Position numbers and translations under genes: made by a program. DNA of 64,000 bases from Dechloromonas sp. TW-R-39-2 (GTDB lineage: Bacteria; Pseudomonadota; Gammaproteobacteria; Burkholderiales; Rhodocyclaceae), in assembly GCF_016864195.1 (NCBI RefSeq), contig NZ_CP045202.1, forward strand, positions 2,821,001-2,885,000, read 5' to 3'. Shown piece by piece: positions 9,909 to 20,791 of the stretch (position 1 is its first letter; each line of letters opens with the position of its first letter). A model generated the notes under the pieces. The model saw only the letters and a list, made by a program, of their open reading frames with translations, searched no databases and was not told the DNA's origin.

Positions 9909-11240
9909 TCAGAGCGCTTCGAATTTCTCGCGCAGCCCGGTCACGATATGGCCTTCGCCACGTACCCGGAAAAAAGCCCCCGCCTCGTCGGCACGCTCCT
10001 CAAGGACTTCACAGTCTGCGTAGATATCCTTGCGCAACTGCTGAGCCGTCCATGGCAGGAAAAGCTCATCCTCGACCAGGCCTTGCTGGAAGAAAGCGAT
10101 GATCAGCAAGCGCAAGGCAGCCACTTCTTCCGGCCGGCGGGCGCTCATCACGACACAATCCGGATACTTTGCCCGTAATGCAGCTTCGCATTCCGCCTGA
10201 GCCGCCACGTCGCCGACATGATCGATCTTGTTGAAGACGCGGATGCGTGGCACCTCGTCGGCACCGATTTCCGCCAGGACATGATCGGTCACTTCCAGCT
10301 GGCGTTCGAAACCGGGGTCGCTGGCATCGATCACATGCAGCAGCAGGGAAGCATCCAGCGCCTCATCGAGCGTCGATTTGAACGAAGCAACCAGGCCGTG
10401 CGGCAAATTCTTGATGAAGCCAACCGTATCGCTGACCAGCACGCGCGGCACACTTTCCGGATGCAGCGTGCGCACCGTGGTATCGAGTGTGGCAAAAAGC
10501 TTGTTGGCGACCAGCACTTCACTGCCGGTCAGCGCCCGCATCAGCGTCGACTTGCCGGCATTGGTGTAACCGACCAGAGCCACAGCGGCCAGGCCCTGAC
10601 GTTCCTGGCGACGGGCACGCTGCGTCTTGCGCTCGGCCTCCATGGCCACGATTTCGAGTTGAAGCTCGGCAATCCGGTCGCGAATCTTGCGCTTATCAAG
10701 CTCGGTATGCGACTCGCCCGCCCCTCGCCCGCCGACACCGCTACGCTGACGGCCCTGTGGCCCGGCCAGTTTGGCGGCTTCGCGCAGACGCGGCGCCATG
10801 TAGCCCAGACGGGCAATTTCAACCTGAGCACGGGCGGCGCGCGAGCGGGCATTGCGATGGAAGATTTCGAGGATGACCATCGTCCGGTCCATCACCTCGC
10901 AACCGACTTCCTTTTCGAGATTCCGTGCCTGCGACGGCGAAATCTCGTGGTCGACCAGAATGGCATCGATCTCGTAACCGTCGGGATACCCGGGTTCAGC
11001 CATCGCCGCTTCATGATTCACATAATGGTGAATCTCCTGGCGCTTGCCGACACCCAGATAAGCCGTCGCGTCGAAGCCGCTGCGTTTCTGGATGAAGGTG
11101 CGCACGACGGTAAAACCCAGCGTCTTGGCCAGCTCACGCAACTCGGCCAGAGATGCCTCGAATTCAAAATCACTGACATGCGGCAGTTGAACCGCGGCAG
11201 CAACCGCGTAACTAGGTTTTTCCCTGAGATCGTTCTGCAT
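9909..11240 (-). CDS. hflX: Ribosome-associated GTPase HflX
   Basis: GTPase that binds the 50S subunit and helps split or rescue stalled ribosomes. 443 residues. The N-terminal HflX domain includes LGVGKRQEI, the EISPSQARNLEKEVG segment and the Gly/Arg-rich linker (about 150-180). The G domain has G1 GYTNAGKS (224-231), G3 DTVGF (271-275) and G4 NKID (337-340). The ATG at 11238-11240 lies four bases after the rhlE stop, so the two are one transcription unit. In many relatives hflX follows hfq; here it follows a DEAD-box helicase. Confidence 0.95.
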   Translation of the reverse strand: MQNDLREKPSYAVAAAVQLPHVSDFEFEASLAELRELAKTLGFTVVRTFIQKRSGFDATAYLGVGKRQEIHHYVNHEAAMAEPGYPDGYEIDAILVDHEISPSQARNLEKEVGCEVMDRTMVILEIFHRNARSRAARAQVEIARLGYMAPRLREAAKLAGPQGRQRSGVGGRGAGESHTELDKRKIRDRIAELQLEIVAMEAERKTQRARRQERQGLAAVALVGYTNAGKSTLMRALTGSEVLVANKLFATLDTTVRTLHPESVPRVLVSDTVGFIKNLPHGLVASFKSTLDEALDASLLLHVIDASDPGFERQLEVTDHVLAEIGADEVPRIRVFNKIDHVGDVAAQAECEAALRAKYPDCVVMSARRPEEVAALRLLIIAFFQQGLVEDELFLPWTAQQLRKDIYADCEVLEERADEAGAFFRVRGEGHIVTGLREKFEAL

Positions 11241-11243
11241 GCC

Positions 11244-12521
11244 TTAGCGGTGCCTGCTGCCGGTACGATGTTGCTGCGGTCCACCCGGTTTTTGAGCCGA
11301 TTTCTGACCTTGCGGACGTCCCGGCTGTGGATTGCGATTACCGCGCGGCGGCACCGGCGGACGCGGGGAAGCGGTGGCCGACTGTTCGAAACCGGGAATC
11401 ACGACACGTTCCAGCGTGCGCTTGATCAGCTTTTCGATATCGCGCAGGTACGGGCGCTCATCGTGGCAAACCAGCGAAATCGCCTCGCCTTCCATGCCGG
11501 CGCGACCGGTACGACCGATGCGATGCACGTAATCTTCGGCGATGTTCGGCAGTTCGTAGTTGATGACGTAGGGCAGCGAATCGATATCGATACCGCGCGC
11601 TGCGATATCGGTGGCGACCAGTGCGACCAGCTTGCCGTCCTTGAAATCATTCAGGGCGCGAGTCCGCGCACCTTGCGATTTGTCGCCATGCAGCGCAGCC
11701 GACTTGATGCCGGCCTTTTCCAGCGTCCGGGCCAAGGCATCGGCGCCGTGCTTGGTCCGGGCAAAAACCAGCACTTGATGCCAGCCGCGCGTCTCGAACA
11801 GATGGCAGAGCAGTTCCTTCTTCTTTTCGCGATCGGTTTCGATAATCCGCTGGGTGACCGTTTCAGCTGCCGTATTGCGCGCCGCGACATCGACCGAGAC
11901 CGGGTTATTGAGCAGGCCGTTGGCCAGTTCGCGAATTTCCGGCGAGAAAGTCGCCGAGAACATCAGGTTCTGACGCTGCTTCGGCAGCAGCGCGATGACC
12001 TTGCGGATATCGCGAATGAAGCCCATGTCGAGCATGCGGTCGGCTTCGTCGAGCACAAAAATCTCGATCGCCGAGAGGTCGACCGTGCGTTGCTGGACGT
12101 GATCGAGCAGACGGCCCGGTGTCGCCACCAGGATGTCGACGCCACGACGCAGGTTGGCGATCTGCGGGTTGATGCCGACACCGCCAAACACGGCCAGCGA
12201 ATTGATCGGCAGATGCTTGCCGTAGGTGCGGACGCTTTCTTCAACCTGGATTGCCAGTTCACGCGTCGGCGTCAGGACGAGCACACGCGGCGTCTTGGAA
12301 ACGCGGCTCAGGCGATCATTTGCGCCGCTTGCCAGACGATGCAGGATGGGCAGCGTAAAACCGGCGGTCTTGCCGGTCCCGGTCTGGGCCGTGGCCATCA
12401 GGTCCTTGCCGGTCATCACGGCAGGAATGGCTTGTTGCTGGATGGGCGTCGGCGTGTCATAGCCCTGCTCGCTGACAGCGCGCAGCAGTTCGGCCTTGAG
12501 GCCGAGGTCGGTGAATTGCAT
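11244..12521 (-). CDS. rhlE: DEAD-box ATP-dependent RNA helicase, RhlE type
   Basis: 425 residues. Q motif region MQFTDLGL...[13 protein letters not shown], Walker A AQTGTGKT (45-52), DEAD (158-161), SAT in FSATFS and HRIGRTGR are all present. The last 45 residues are basic and Pro/Gly/Gln-rich, as in RhlE proteins. The ATG at 12521 is chosen over longer readings because GGAG lies about nine bases upstream and the product starts like RhlE. It lies just upstream of hflX. Likely role is rRNA maturation or RNA turnover. Confidence 0.93.
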   Translation of the reverse strand: MQFTDLGLKAELLRAVSEQGYDTPTPIQQQAIPAVMTGKDLMATAQTGTGKTAGFTLPILHRLASGANDRLSRVSKTPRVLVLTPTRELAIQVEESVRTYGKHLPINSLAVFGGVGINPQIANLRRGVDILVATPGRLLDHVQQRTVDLSAIEIFVLDEADRMLDMGFIRDIRKVIALLPKQRQNLMFSATFSPEIRELANGLLNNPVSVDVAARNTAAETVTQRIIETDREKKKELLCHLFETRGWHQVLVFARTKHGADALARTLEKAGIKSAALHGDKSQGARTRALNDFKDGKLVALVATDIAARGIDIDSLPYVINYELPNIAEDYVHRIGRTGRAGMEGEAISLVCHDERPYLRDIEKLIKRTLERVVIPGFEQSATASPRPPVPPRGNRNPQPGRPQGQKSAQKPGGPQQHRTGSRHR

Positions 12522-12572
12522 GGGAACTCCGTGCGGGCAACCCGACGCCTGGCGCCGGGAGCCGCGTGTCAA

Positions 12573-13754
12573 TCAGATGAGAGCCAGTCCGCGTTCGAGA
12601 TCGGCTTGAAGATCCTCTACGGCTTCGAGACCGACTGCAATGCGCAGCAGTCCGTCGCTGATACCGGCGGCAGCCCGGACTTCCGGGGAAACGCGGCCAT
12701 GGGTGGTAGAGGCAGGATGGGTGATGGTGGTCTTGGTATCGCCAAGATTGGCGGTAATCGACAGCAAGCGGCAGTTATCGACAACCTGCCAGGCCTGATC
12801 GCGGGCGCCCTTCACTTCGAAGGAAACGATCGCTCCGCCGGATTTCTGCTGGGTTTTGGCCAGCGCATGTTGCGGGTGCGATGGCAAACCGGGATAGAAA
12901 ACCCGTGCCACCTTGGGATGCGCTTCAAGCCAGGTGGCCAGTTGTGCAGCACCGGCCGATTGCGCTTCGACGCGCAGCTTGAGGGTTTCCAGTCCCTTGA
13001 GCAGCACCCAGGCATTGAAGGCCGACAAGGTCGGACCGGCCGTACGCAGATACTTGAAAACCTCTTCGGTCAGTTTCTTCGAGCCACATACTGCACCGCC
13101 CAGCACGCGCCCCTGGCCATCGAGATACTTGGTCGCCGAATGGATCACCAGATCGGCGCCCATTTCAAGCGGACGCTGCAGGATAGGCGTACAGAAACAG
13201 TTATCGACGGCAACCAGGATGCCCTTGGCGTGGGCTATCGCGGTCAACGCACGAATATCGGCAATTTCGGTCAGCGGATTGGACGGCGTTTCGAGGAAGA
13301 ACAGCTTGGTTTCCGGCCGGATAGCCGCTTCCCAGGCTGCCGGATCGGTCTGCGACACAAAGCTGGTGGTGATGCCGGTGCGCGCTAGGATATTCGAGAA
13401 GAGCTGAACCGTGGCACCGAACAAGCTGCCGGAAGCAACGATGTGATCGCCATTCTTCAGGTGCGCCAGCACCGCCGCCATGATGGCAGCCATCCCGCTT
13501 GAGGTTGCCACGCAGTTCTCGGCGCCTTCCAACGCAGCCAGACGATCCTCGAACATGCTGACCGTCGGGTTTGAAAAACGCGCGTAAACGTTGCCTTCCT
13601 CTTCACCGGAAAACCGGCGAGCCGCCTGCGCAGCACTTTGGAAAACAAAACTGGAGGTCAGATAAAGTGCTTCCGAATGCTCGCCAAACTGGCTGCGCTC
13701 CTGGCCGGCACGAACCGCCAGCGTCTCCGGGCGGTAATTCGGCGAGTCGCTCAT
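12573..13754 (-). CDS. metZ: O-succinylhomoserine sulfhydrylase
   Basis: PLP enzyme that makes homocysteine from O-succinylhomoserine and sulfide in methionine synthesis. 393 residues, the usual length. PLP lysine is Lys209 in HSATKYLDGQGR; other family marks are YARFSNPT, SSGMAA and VDNCFCTP. It starts at the ATG at 13754, one base after the purF stop; this purF-metZ coupling is common in beta- and gammaproteobacteria. A cystathionine gamma-synthase or other Cys/Met PLP enzyme is the main alternative, less likely given the purF neighbour. Confidence 0.92.
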   Translation of the reverse strand: MSDSPNYRPETLAVRAGQERSQFGEHSEALYLTSSFVFQSAAQAARRFSGEEEGNVYARFSNPTVSMFEDRLAALEGAENCVATSSGMAAIMAAVLAHLKNGDHIVASGSLFGATVQLFSNILARTGITTSFVSQTDPAAWEAAIRPETKLFFLETPSNPLTEIADIRALTAIAHAKGILVAVDNCFCTPILQRPLEMGADLVIHSATKYLDGQGRVLGGAVCGSKKLTEEVFKYLRTAGPTLSAFNAWVLLKGLETLKLRVEAQSAGAAQLATWLEAHPKVARVFYPGLPSHPQHALAKTQQKSGGAIVSFEVKGARDQAWQVVDNCRLLSITANLGDTKTTITHPASTTHGRVSPEVRAAAGISDGLLRIAVGLEAVEDLQADLERGLALI

Positions 13755-13755
13755 T

Positions 13756-15297
13756 TTATTCCTGCCCACCGTTAGCCAGACCAAGCACCATCTGTTCCGA
13801 ATTCGGTGCGTCATGCTCGTCATCATTCTTGGCCGGCTTGCCGCTGCTACGCTTGCCTTCGACGGCATCGAGGTAATAGCTGTCGATGTCGCCGGTAATG
13901 TACTGACCGTCGAAACAAGATGCATCGAATACGGTCAGATCGCTGCGCAGCTTGGTAATCGACTGCTTGAGCGCGGCGATATCCTGATAAATCAGCGCAT
14001 CGGCACCGATTTCAGCCGCAATCTGCGCATCGGTACGACCGGTGGCGATCAATTCGGCACGCGTCGGCATGTCGATCCCGTAGACATTCGGGTAACGCAC
14101 CGGCGGCGCGGCAGAAGCGAAGTAAACCTTGGTTGCACCGGCAGCACGGGCCATATCAACGATTTCGCGGCTGGTCGTACCGCGCACGATGGAATCGTCG
14201 ACCAGCAGAACACGCTTGCCCTTGAACTCCTGGCCAACAGTATTCAGCTTCTGGCGCACCGACTTCTTGCGCATGGCCTGGCCCGGCATGATGAACGTCC
14301 GGCCGACATAGCGGTTCTTGACGAAACCTTCGCGGAACGGAATACCCAGCGCGTGGGCCAGTTGCATGGCCGACGGACGGCTGGAGTCCGGAATGGGAAT
14401 GACCACGTCAATCTCGTCGACCGGGATTGTCTTCTTGACCTTTTCAGCCAGCAGTTCCCCCATCGCCAGACGGGCTTCGTACACCGAAACGCCATCGATC
14501 ACGGTGTCCGGACGGGCCAGATAAACGTATTCGAAGATACACGGCGCGTACATCGGCTGCTGGGCGCACTGACGGCTATGCAGGTTGTGGTTGAGGTCGA
14601 TGAAGACGGCCTCGCCCGGTTCGATATCGCGCACGACCTGGAAATTCAGCGTATCAAGCGCAACCGACTCCGAGGAAATCAGGTATTCCATGCCCTGCGG
14701 CGTTTCGTTCTGGCCGTAGACCAGCGGACGGATACCGTGCGGGTCGCGGAAAGCCAGCAGGCCGTAGCCGGCGATCAGGGCGACGACGGCATAGGCGCCG
14801 CGGCAGCGACGATGCACCCCGGCAACCGCCTGGAAAATGCTGTCGACGTCGAGTTCATAGCCATGCGATGCGGCCTGGAGCTCATGCGCCAGCACGTTGA
14901 GCAGGACTTCGGAATCGGAATTGGTATTGATGTGCCGGCGGTCCATCCGGAACATCTCGTCCTTGAGCTGCTCGGCGTTGGTCAGATTGCCGTTGTGGCC
15001 AAGCACGATGCCAAACGGCGAATTGACGTAAAACGGCTGGGCTTCGGCAAAATTGTAAGCCGAGCCGGCGGTCGGATAACGCACATGACCGATCCCGCAG
15101 TTGCCCGGCAGCGCCCGCATGTTGCGGGTGCGGAACACGTCACGGACCAGACCAGGCCCTTTGTGGAGATGGAAAGTATTACCTTCTGCCGTGGCAATCC
15201 CTGCTGCATCCTGGCCGCGGTGCTGAAGCACCATCAGACCATCGTAAAGCAACTGATTGACCGGCGTTGTCGCCATCACACCGAGAATCCCGCACAT
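13756..15297 (-). CDS. purF: Amidophosphoribosyltransferase
   Basis: First committed step of purine synthesis: PRPP plus glutamine to phosphoribosylamine. 513 residues. The N-terminal Ntn glutaminase domain has nucleophile Cys2 (MCGILGVM) and LQHRGQDAAGI. The C-terminal phosphoribosyltransferase domain carries the PRPP loop VLLVDDSIVRGTTS. It lies between cvpA and metZ in the same direction. The C-terminus extends some way past the conserved domain with a charged tail. Confidence 0.97.
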   Translation of the reverse strand: MCGILGVMATTPVNQLLYDGLMVLQHRGQDAAGIATAEGNTFHLHKGPGLVRDVFRTRNMRALPGNCGIGHVRYPTAGSAYNFAEAQPFYVNSPFGIVLGHNGNLTNAEQLKDEMFRMDRRHINTNSDSEVLLNVLAHELQAASHGYELDVDSIFQAVAGVHRRCRGAYAVVALIAGYGLLAFRDPHGIRPLVYGQNETPQGMEYLISSESVALDTLNFQVVRDIEPGEAVFIDLNHNLHSRQCAQQPMYAPCIFEYVYLARPDTVIDGVSVYEARLAMGELLAEKVKKTIPVDEIDVVIPIPDSSRPSAMQLAHALGIPFREGFVKNRYVGRTFIMPGQAMRKKSVRQKLNTVGQEFKGKRVLLVDDSIVRGTTSREIVDMARAAGATKVYFASAAPPVRYPNVYGIDMPTRAELIATGRTDAQIAAEIGADALIYQDIAALKQSITKLRSDLTVFDASCFDGQYITGDIDSYYLDAVEGKRSSGKPAKNDDEHDAPNSEQMVLGLANGGQE

Positions 15298-15309
15298 ATT
15301 TTTTCCTGC

Positions 15310-15801
15310 CTAGCTGAATCGAATTCGTTTTGCCAAATCATCCGGCAGCCAGGGTTTAGCTGCCAGGACGGCTGTTTCCAAGGGTGCTGCAAGCGTCGAC
15401 TCTTTCCACCACGACTGGCTCGGTGCAGCAGTCATGCCGCCCAATCCGACCAGAACCATGGTGATCAGCGCGCCGCGCACCAGACCAAAAACCATGCCCA
15501 ACAAGCGATCCGACACACTCAGGCCCAAGGCCTTGACCATGTTGCGAACCGCCCAGCGAACCAGCGACATTGCCACCAGTACGCCGACAAAAATCAATAC
15601 ACAACCAGCCAGCGCCCGCATCGACGGATCAGCCACGCCGGAAAAAACCAGACTACCCGCCTGGCTGCCATGCTCGACGGCGGCGTAAATCCCGATGAAC
15701 CAGGCGGCCAGTGCCACGATTTCACTCACCACACCGCGCCACAAGCCAAACAACAGCGACAGGCCGACGATGCCGATGACGACATAGTCAAAAATCGTCA
15801 T
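15310..15801 (-). CDS. cvpA: CvpA family membrane protein
   Basis: 163 residues with about four hydrophobic helices, beginning MTIFDYVVIGIVGLSLLFG and containing GLWRGVVSEIVALAAW, the typical CvpA start. CvpA was named from colicin V production in E. coli and is linked to envelope homeostasis, but its molecular role is unclear. It lies directly upstream of purF, the classic neighbour, and its start overlaps the SPOR gene stop by four bases. Confidence 0.93.
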   Translation of the reverse strand: MTIFDYVVIGIVGLSLLFGLWRGVVSEIVALAAWFIGIYAAVEHGSQAGSLVFSGVADPSMRALAGCVLIFVGVLVAMSLVRWAVRNMVKALGLSVSDRLLGMVFGLVRGALITMVLVGLGGMTAAPSQSWWKESTLAAPLETAVLAAKPWLPDDLAKRIRFS

Positions 15802-16544
15802 TGCTTTGCCGCAACCACTCCGGAAACACCAATCTTCCGCATCTTGTCGAGCGCCTTGTCAGCCGCATCCTTGCTTGCAAAAGGCCCGGCCCTCAAGCGC
15901 GTTTTCTTGCCTTGCGGGGTATCCAGCGGCTCACTGATCGTCTTGATCCCCTGCTCGCCCAGCTTGGCCTTCAAATTCTTCACATTGGCCTCATTGGCAA
16001 ACGCACCAATCAGGACCAGGTATTCACCGGACTTGGCCGCCGGCGACGCATCGGCAGCGTGTCCGGCCAGAATGGCTGCTGCGCGCTTGGCATCGTCGTG
16101 TTTGGCCGCAGTCTTTTCAGCCGGCTTTTCAACAGGCTTTTCCGGTTTTGCTGCCGGCTTCTCAGGTTTGGCAACGGGTTTTTCGACCGGTTTTTCTCGC
16201 TCAGGTTCCACCGCACGCGGAACAACTTTGGCAACAGGCTCCGGCACCGGCTTGGACTCAGGCGCCTCAACCTTGACCTGCGGCGCTACAGCAACCGGCT
16301 TGTCGACTGGTTTTTCAGGCGCTTTTTCGACTGCTTTTTCAACGGGCGCGGCAGCAAATTTGGGGGCAAACGGCTTTTCATCCTGCCCGGGAATACGAAT
16401 CTCGACATCCTGAACCGGCTGTCGCGGCTGGTGATCCATCACCATGGGCAGAACGACCGCAACCACGGAAACGAAGGCGACGGCCCCCACCAGGCGGCGG
16501 CGCGCGCGTTTCTTGAGTTGCAGTTGAACGTCAGTGTCTTCCAT
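15798..16544 (-). CDS. SPOR-domain cell-division/envelope protein (DedD-like)
   Basis: 248 residues. A short basic cytoplasmic N-terminus (KKRARRR) precedes one membrane helix (about 18-36). A long Lys/Pro/Glu-rich region (about 60-150) follows with KPVEKP/KPEKPA-type repeats. The C-terminal SPOR domain (about 170-248, GEYLVLIGAFANEANVKNLK...) should bind glycan strands lacking stem peptides at the septum. The cvpA-purF neighbourhood matches dedD in E. coli. Start 16544; two bases separate it from folC. Confidence 0.9.
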   Translation of the reverse strand: MEDTDVQLQLKKRARRRLVGAVAFVSVVAVVLPMVMDHQPRQPVQDVEIRIPGQDEKPFAPKFAAAPVEKAVEKAPEKPVDKPVAVAPQVKVEAPESKPVPEPVAKVVPRAVEPEREKPVEKPVAKPEKPAAKPEKPVEKPAEKTAAKHDDAKRAAAILAGHAADASPAAKSGEYLVLIGAFANEANVKNLKAKLGEQGIKTISEPLDTPQGKKTRLRAGPFASKDAADKALDKMRKIGVSGVVAAKQ

Positions 16545-16546
16545 GA

Positions 16547-17854
16547 TCAGGTCTTTTTGCGCAGCGCCTGAAGCGCCCCGGCTACCGTGTAGAACGATCC
16601 AAAGGCCAGAATTCTATCACTTTCAGAGGCCAGCCCCTTGGCTGCATGCATCGCAAGCTCCGGCGAAGCGTAGCAAAGCACTTCTCCACCCAGCCCGGCC
16701 TGCCGAATGATCTGCGCCAGCGTTTCGGCAGTTGTGCCGCGCACGCCCTCCAGTGTTGCCACATGCCAGACATCGACCCTGTCCCTGAGCGGCTGCAGCG
16801 CACCGACAATATCCTTGTCGCCAAGCATCCCGACGACGGCATGTGTCCGGTCGAAAAAACCCATGCTCGACAAATTATCGGCCAGCACCTTGACCGCCTG
16901 GGGATTGTGCCCGACATCGAGGACGATTGCCGGCTTGCCCGGCACCACCTGGAAACGACCGGGCAATTCCGTTTCGATCAGACCTGGCCGAATCGCCTGC
17001 ATGGTCACCGGCAACTTGTCGCCCAGCGCATCCAGCGCCGCCAGGGCGACCGCTGCATTGAACAGCTGGGTCGGGCCGCGCAGCCCGGGGTACGCCAGCG
17101 CACGTTTGACTACGCGCTCACCGGAACGGCACCACCAGCGCCATTGCAGCCGGTTTTCATTGGTTTCGGCACTCGGCCGCTCAAAACCGAAATCCCGGCC
17201 GAGCAAGCGCAAATCGGCACCGATTGCTGCAGCATGATCGAGCAGGCGTTGCGGCGGGTTGGGATCGGCACAAAACGCCGGACGCCCGGCACGGTAGATA
17301 CCCGCTTTTTCGAAACCGATGCTTTCCCGGTCCGGTCCCAGCCAGTCGGTGTGGTCAAGCGCAACTGTCGTTACGATGGAAACGTCCGGTTCATAGGCGT
17401 TGACCGCATCAAGCCGTCCGCCCAGGCCCACTTCAAGCACGGCCGCCTCGATCCCTGCCTCGGCAAAAACCTCCCAGGCGGCCAACGTGCCGAACTCAAA
17501 ATAAGTCAGTGCGACATTGCCCGCTTGCTGGCGTGCCGCCTCAACCCGGGCAAACGCGGCGCAAAGTGCCTCATCACTGGCCGGCTGCCCGTTCAGGCGA
17601 ACCCGTTCGTTATAAACCAGCAAATGCGGCGAACTGTAGGAGCCGACGCGATACCCGGCCCGATCAATGATGTTTTCGAGGTAGGCGCAGGTCGACCCTT
17701 TGCCGTTGGTGCCCCCGACAACGATCACCGGACAGTGTTGAACCTGGCCGAGCGCCGCCTTGACTTGAAGAATACGGTCGAGGCCAAGCTCGATGCCGGC
17801 CTGCCCCTTCGGATGCAAGCCTTCGAGGTGAGCCAGCCAGTCGGATAAATTCAT
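16547..17854 (-). CDS. folC: Bifunctional folylpolyglutamate/dihydrofolate synthase
   Basis: Adds glutamate to dihydropteroate and to folates. 435 residues from the ATG at 17854 (MNLSDWLAHLEGLHPKG, the usual FolC start); a TTG five codons upstream is the alternative. The Mur-ligase P-loop is GGTNGKGSTCAYLE; also seen are SSPHLLVYNERVRLNG and TTVALDHTDWLG. It lies 65 bases after accD in the conserved accD-folC-dedD-cvpA-purF order. Confidence 0.95.
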   Translation of the reverse strand: MNLSDWLAHLEGLHPKGQAGIELGLDRILQVKAALGQVQHCPVIVVGGTNGKGSTCAYLENIIDRAGYRVGSYSSPHLLVYNERVRLNGQPASDEALCAAFARVEAARQQAGNVALTYFEFGTLAAWEVFAEAGIEAAVLEVGLGGRLDAVNAYEPDVSIVTTVALDHTDWLGPDRESIGFEKAGIYRAGRPAFCADPNPPQRLLDHAAAIGADLRLLGRDFGFERPSAETNENRLQWRWWCRSGERVVKRALAYPGLRGPTQLFNAAVALAALDALGDKLPVTMQAIRPGLIETELPGRFQVVPGKPAIVLDVGHNPQAVKVLADNLSSMGFFDRTHAVVGMLGDKDIVGALQPLRDRVDVWHVATLEGVRGTTAETLAQIIRQAGLGGEVLCYASPELAMHAAKGLASESDRILAFGSFYTVAGALQALRKKT

Positions 17855-17919
17855 TTTGGAATCAATCAATAGGCTGCGGGATCGGGCAATGCGCCCGCCC
17901 CGCCAGCCTGTGCGCTGCC

Positions 17920-18789
17920 TCAGGCAGCTACCGGCAGCTTTTGCAGCAACGCCAGGACGCGAGCAACCTGATCGCGCATTTCACGCCGGTCGACAATCAT
18001 GTCGATGGCGCCCTTTTCGAGGATGAACTCGGAACGCTGGAAACCTTCAGGCAAGGTTTCGCGCACCGTCTGCTCGATCACGCGCGGACCGGCAAAGCCG
18101 ATCAGCGCTTTCGGTTCGGCAATCACCACGTCGCCGACGAAGGCGAAAGAAGCTGAAACACCGCCCATGGTCGGATCGGTCAGGATGGAAATGAACGGCA
18201 GGCCAGCCTGGGAAAGCTTGGTCAGTGCAGCCGTCGTCTTGGCCATCTGCATCAGCGAAAACAAGCCTTCCTGCATGCGCGCACCGCCGGAAGCGGTGAT
18301 GCAGATAAAGGGCATTTTCTGCTCGACAGCGATTTGAACGCCGCGCACGAAGCGCTCGCCGAGCACGGAGCCCATCGAGCCGCCCATGAAATCGAACTCG
18401 AAGGCGGCCGCAACGACTGGCATGGTCTTGATGGCGCCCTGCAGGACGACGAGGGAGTCGCTTTCGCCGCTGCTCTCGTTGGCTTCCATCAGGCGATCCG
18501 GGTACTTCTTGGAATCCTTGAATTTCAGCGAGTCGACCGGGAGAACCTCGGCGCCGATTTCGAAGCGACCTTCGGGATCGAGCAGCACATCAAGACGCTG
18601 ACGTGCGTTGATCCGGTGGTGGTGACCGCACTTCGGGCAAACCTGGAGATTGTTTTCGAGATCAGTGGCGTAAAGCACGGCCTCACAGGACGGGCACTTG
18701 CTCCACAGGCCTTCGGGCAGCGCATTGCGGCGCTGGGCGCCTTGTTCACGTTTGATCTTCGGGGGCAGAAGCTTGGTCAACCAACTCAT
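17920..18789 (-). CDS. accD: Acetyl-CoA carboxylase carboxyltransferase beta subunit
   Basis: Transfers the carboxyl group from carboxybiotin to acetyl-CoA together with AccA (encoded here at 47498). 289 residues. The N-terminal four-Cys zinc ribbon is C32, C35, C51 and C54; the crotonase-fold part has SGGARMQEG and [11 protein letters not shown]. Its start overlaps the trpA stop by four bases, so it is probably co-translated with the trp genes. Confidence 0.97.
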   Translation of the reverse strand: MSWLTKLLPPKIKREQGAQRRNALPEGLWSKCPSCEAVLYATDLENNLQVCPKCGHHHRINARQRLDVLLDPEGRFEIGAEVLPVDSLKFKDSKKYPDRLMEANESSGESDSLVVLQGAIKTMPVVAAAFEFDFMGGSMGSVLGERFVRGVQIAVEQKMPFICITASGGARMQEGLFSLMQMAKTTAALTKLSQAGLPFISILTDPTMGGVSASFAFVGDVVIAEPKALIGFAGPRVIEQTVRETLPEGFQRSEFILEKGAIDMIVDRREMRDQVARVLALLQKLPVAA

Positions 18790-19592
18790 TTTTTCACCTC
18801 ATCTACACCGCGGCGAATGTCCGCGACCAAGGTCTTGACCTTGGCACAGGCAGTTTCGGCCGTGGATTTTTCAATTTCTTCGATAATTCGGCTGCCGACG
18901 ACGACTGCATCAGCAAAAGCAGCAATGCGTGCTGCGGTCGACGCGTCGCGAATGCCAAAACCGACACCAACCGGCAAGCCGGTTTTTTCGCGGATCAGCG
19001 GCAGACGTTCAGCCACAGCCTCAACATTCAATGCGCCGGACCCGGTGACACCGGCCAGCGAAACGTAATAAACATAGCCGCTGGCAATCGCCGCAACCTG
19101 TTCGATGCGCGCCGTGGTCGACGTCGGCGCAAGCAGGAAAATCGGATCCATGCCATTGGCCTTCATCGCCACACCGAAAGTTTCAGCTTCTTCGGGCGGG
19201 TAATCGACGACGAGGACGCCATCAACGCCCGACTGCGCGGCTTTTTCGGCAAATTTCTCCAGACCCATGGCCTCGATCGGATTGGCGTAGCCCATCAGCA
19301 CGACCGGCGTCTTGTCGTCATCGGTACGGAAGCGGGTCACCAGTTGCAGTACCTTGCGCAAGGTCATGCCACGCGCCAGCGCACGCTCAGAGGCGCGCTG
19401 GATGGTCGGGCCATCGGCCATCGGATCGGAAAACGGGACGCCCAGTTCGATCACGTCAGCCCCGGCTTCGACCAGCGCGTGCATCAGGGGCACGGTCAGG
19501 TCGGCATCGGGATCGCCAGCCGTAATGAAAGGAATCAGCGCCTTGCGGCCTTCGCCATTGAGGCGCTCAAAAGCAGACTTGATACGCGACAT
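18786..19592 (-). CDS. trpA: Tryptophan synthase alpha chain
   Basis: Cleaves indole-3-glycerol phosphate to indole and glyceraldehyde 3-phosphate. 268 residues. Catalytic Glu49 ([11 protein letters not shown]) and Asp60 (MADGPTIQ) are present, with the phosphate loop GFGIRD and VVGSRII. The start overlaps the trpB stop (ATGA), which favours balanced synthesis of the two subunits. Confidence 0.97.
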   Translation of the reverse strand: MSRIKSAFERLNGEGRKALIPFITAGDPDADLTVPLMHALVEAGADVIELGVPFSDPMADGPTIQRASERALARGMTLRKVLQLVTRFRTDDDKTPVVLMGYANPIEAMGLEKFAEKAAQSGVDGVLVVDYPPEEAETFGVAMKANGMDPIFLLAPTSTTARIEQVAAIASGYVYYVSLAGVTGSGALNVEAVAERLPLIREKTGLPVGVGFGIRDASTAARIAAFADAVVVGSRIIEEIEKSTAETACAKVKTLVADIRRGVDEVKK

Positions 19593-20791
19593 CAGAAAGT
19601 GATCCCGGATTTTTCGGCCACGGTATGCATATCCTTGTCACCCCGACCGGAGAGGTTGACCAGCAGAATCTTGTCTTTCGGCAACGTCGGGGCCAACTTG
19701 GCGGCATAGGCCAACGCATGGCTCGATTCGAGCGCCGGAATGATGCCTTCGATGCGGCACAGGGTATGGAACGCAGCCAGCGCTTCGGCATCGGTCACCG
19801 GCTGGTATTCAGCCCGGCCAAGATCCTTGAGCCAGGCGTGCTCCGGGCCAACGCCCGGATAATCCAGGCCGGCCGAGACCGAATGCGTCTCGATGATCTG
19901 GCCATCCTCGTCCTGCAGCAGGTAGGTGCGGTTGCCATGCAGCACGCCCGGCACACCGGCCGTCAGCGAGGCTGAGTGACGCCCGGTTTCCATGCCGTCA
20001 CCGGCTGCTTCGACACCGATCAGGCGAACGTCCGGCAAATTGATGTAGGGATAGAAAATACCCATCGCGTTGGAACCGCCGCCGACAGCGGCAATCACTG
20101 CATCCGGCTGGCGACCGGCCATTTCCGGCATTTGCTCGAGGCATTCCTCGCCGATGATCTTCTGGAAATCGCGAACCAGCATCGGATACGGGTGCGGACC
20201 GGCGACCGTGCCGATGATGTAAAAGGTGTTGTGGATGTTTGTCACCCAGTCGCGCATCGCTTCGTTGAGTGCATCCTTCAGCGTCTTCGAGCCGGACTCG
20301 ACCGGCACGACCGTCGCACCGAGCAACTTCATGCGATAGACGTTGGCCGCCTGACGCTTGACGTCCTCGGCGCCCATGTAGACAACGCATTCCATACCGT
20401 AACGTGCCGCCACCGTGGCAGTGGCGACGCCGTGCTGGCCGGCACCGGTTTCAGCGATGACACGCGGCTTGCCCATGCGCTTGGCGAGCATGGCCTGACC
20501 AATACAGTTGTTAACCTTGTGCGCCCCGGTATGGTTCAGGTCTTCACGCTTGAGGTAAATCTGCGCTCCACCCAGTTGTTCCGACCAACGCTTGGCGTGG
20601 TAAATCGGCGACGGACGGCCGACGAAATGCTTGAGTTCATATTCGTATTCGGCACGGAAAGACGGGTCGGCCTGTGCCGCGGCGTAGGCAGCCTTGAGCT
20701 CGTCGAGCGCACCAAACAGCGTCTCAGCAACAAATACACCACCGTAGGGACCGAAATGGCCCTTGGCATCGGGGAAGTTATATTGATTCAT
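19592..20791 (-). CDS. trpB: Tryptophan synthase beta chain
   Basis: PLP enzyme joining indole and serine. 399 residues from the ATG at 20791 ([18 protein letters not shown]). PLP lysine is Lys92 in [19 protein letters not shown] binds the PLP phosphate. The start lies just inside the 3' end of trpF, so trpF-trpB-trpA-accD form one coupled unit. An eight-codon longer start has no support. Confidence 0.97.
   Translation of the reverse strand: MNQYNFPDAKGHFGPYGGVFVAETLFGALDELKAAYAAAQADPSFRAEYEYELKHFVGRPSPIYHAKRWSEQLGGAQIYLKREDLNHTGAHKVNNCIGQAMLAKRMGKPRVIAETGAGQHGVATATVAARYGMECVVYMGAEDVKRQAANVYRMKLLGATVVPVESGSKTLKDALNEAMRDWVTNIHNTFYIIGTVAGPHPYPMLVRDFQKIIGEECLEQMPEMAGRQPDAVIAAVGGGSNAMGIFYPYINLPDVRLIGVEAAGDGMETGRHSASLTAGVPGVLHGNRTYLLQDEDGQIIETHSVSAGLDYPGVGPEHAWLKDLGRAEYQPVTDAEALAAFHTLCRIEGIIPALESSHALAYAAKLAPTLPKDKILLVNLSGRGDKDMHTVAEKSGITF

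Noticed and set aside
10218..13388. 1056-codon plus-strand open frame
   Set aside because: It lies antisense to hflX, rhlE and metZ, whose motifs are complete. The product has no coherent domain; GC-rich third positions keep the frame open.
13813..16413. 866-codon plus-strand open frame
   Set aside because: Antisense shadow of purF, cvpA and the SPOR gene; composition is unlike a real protein.
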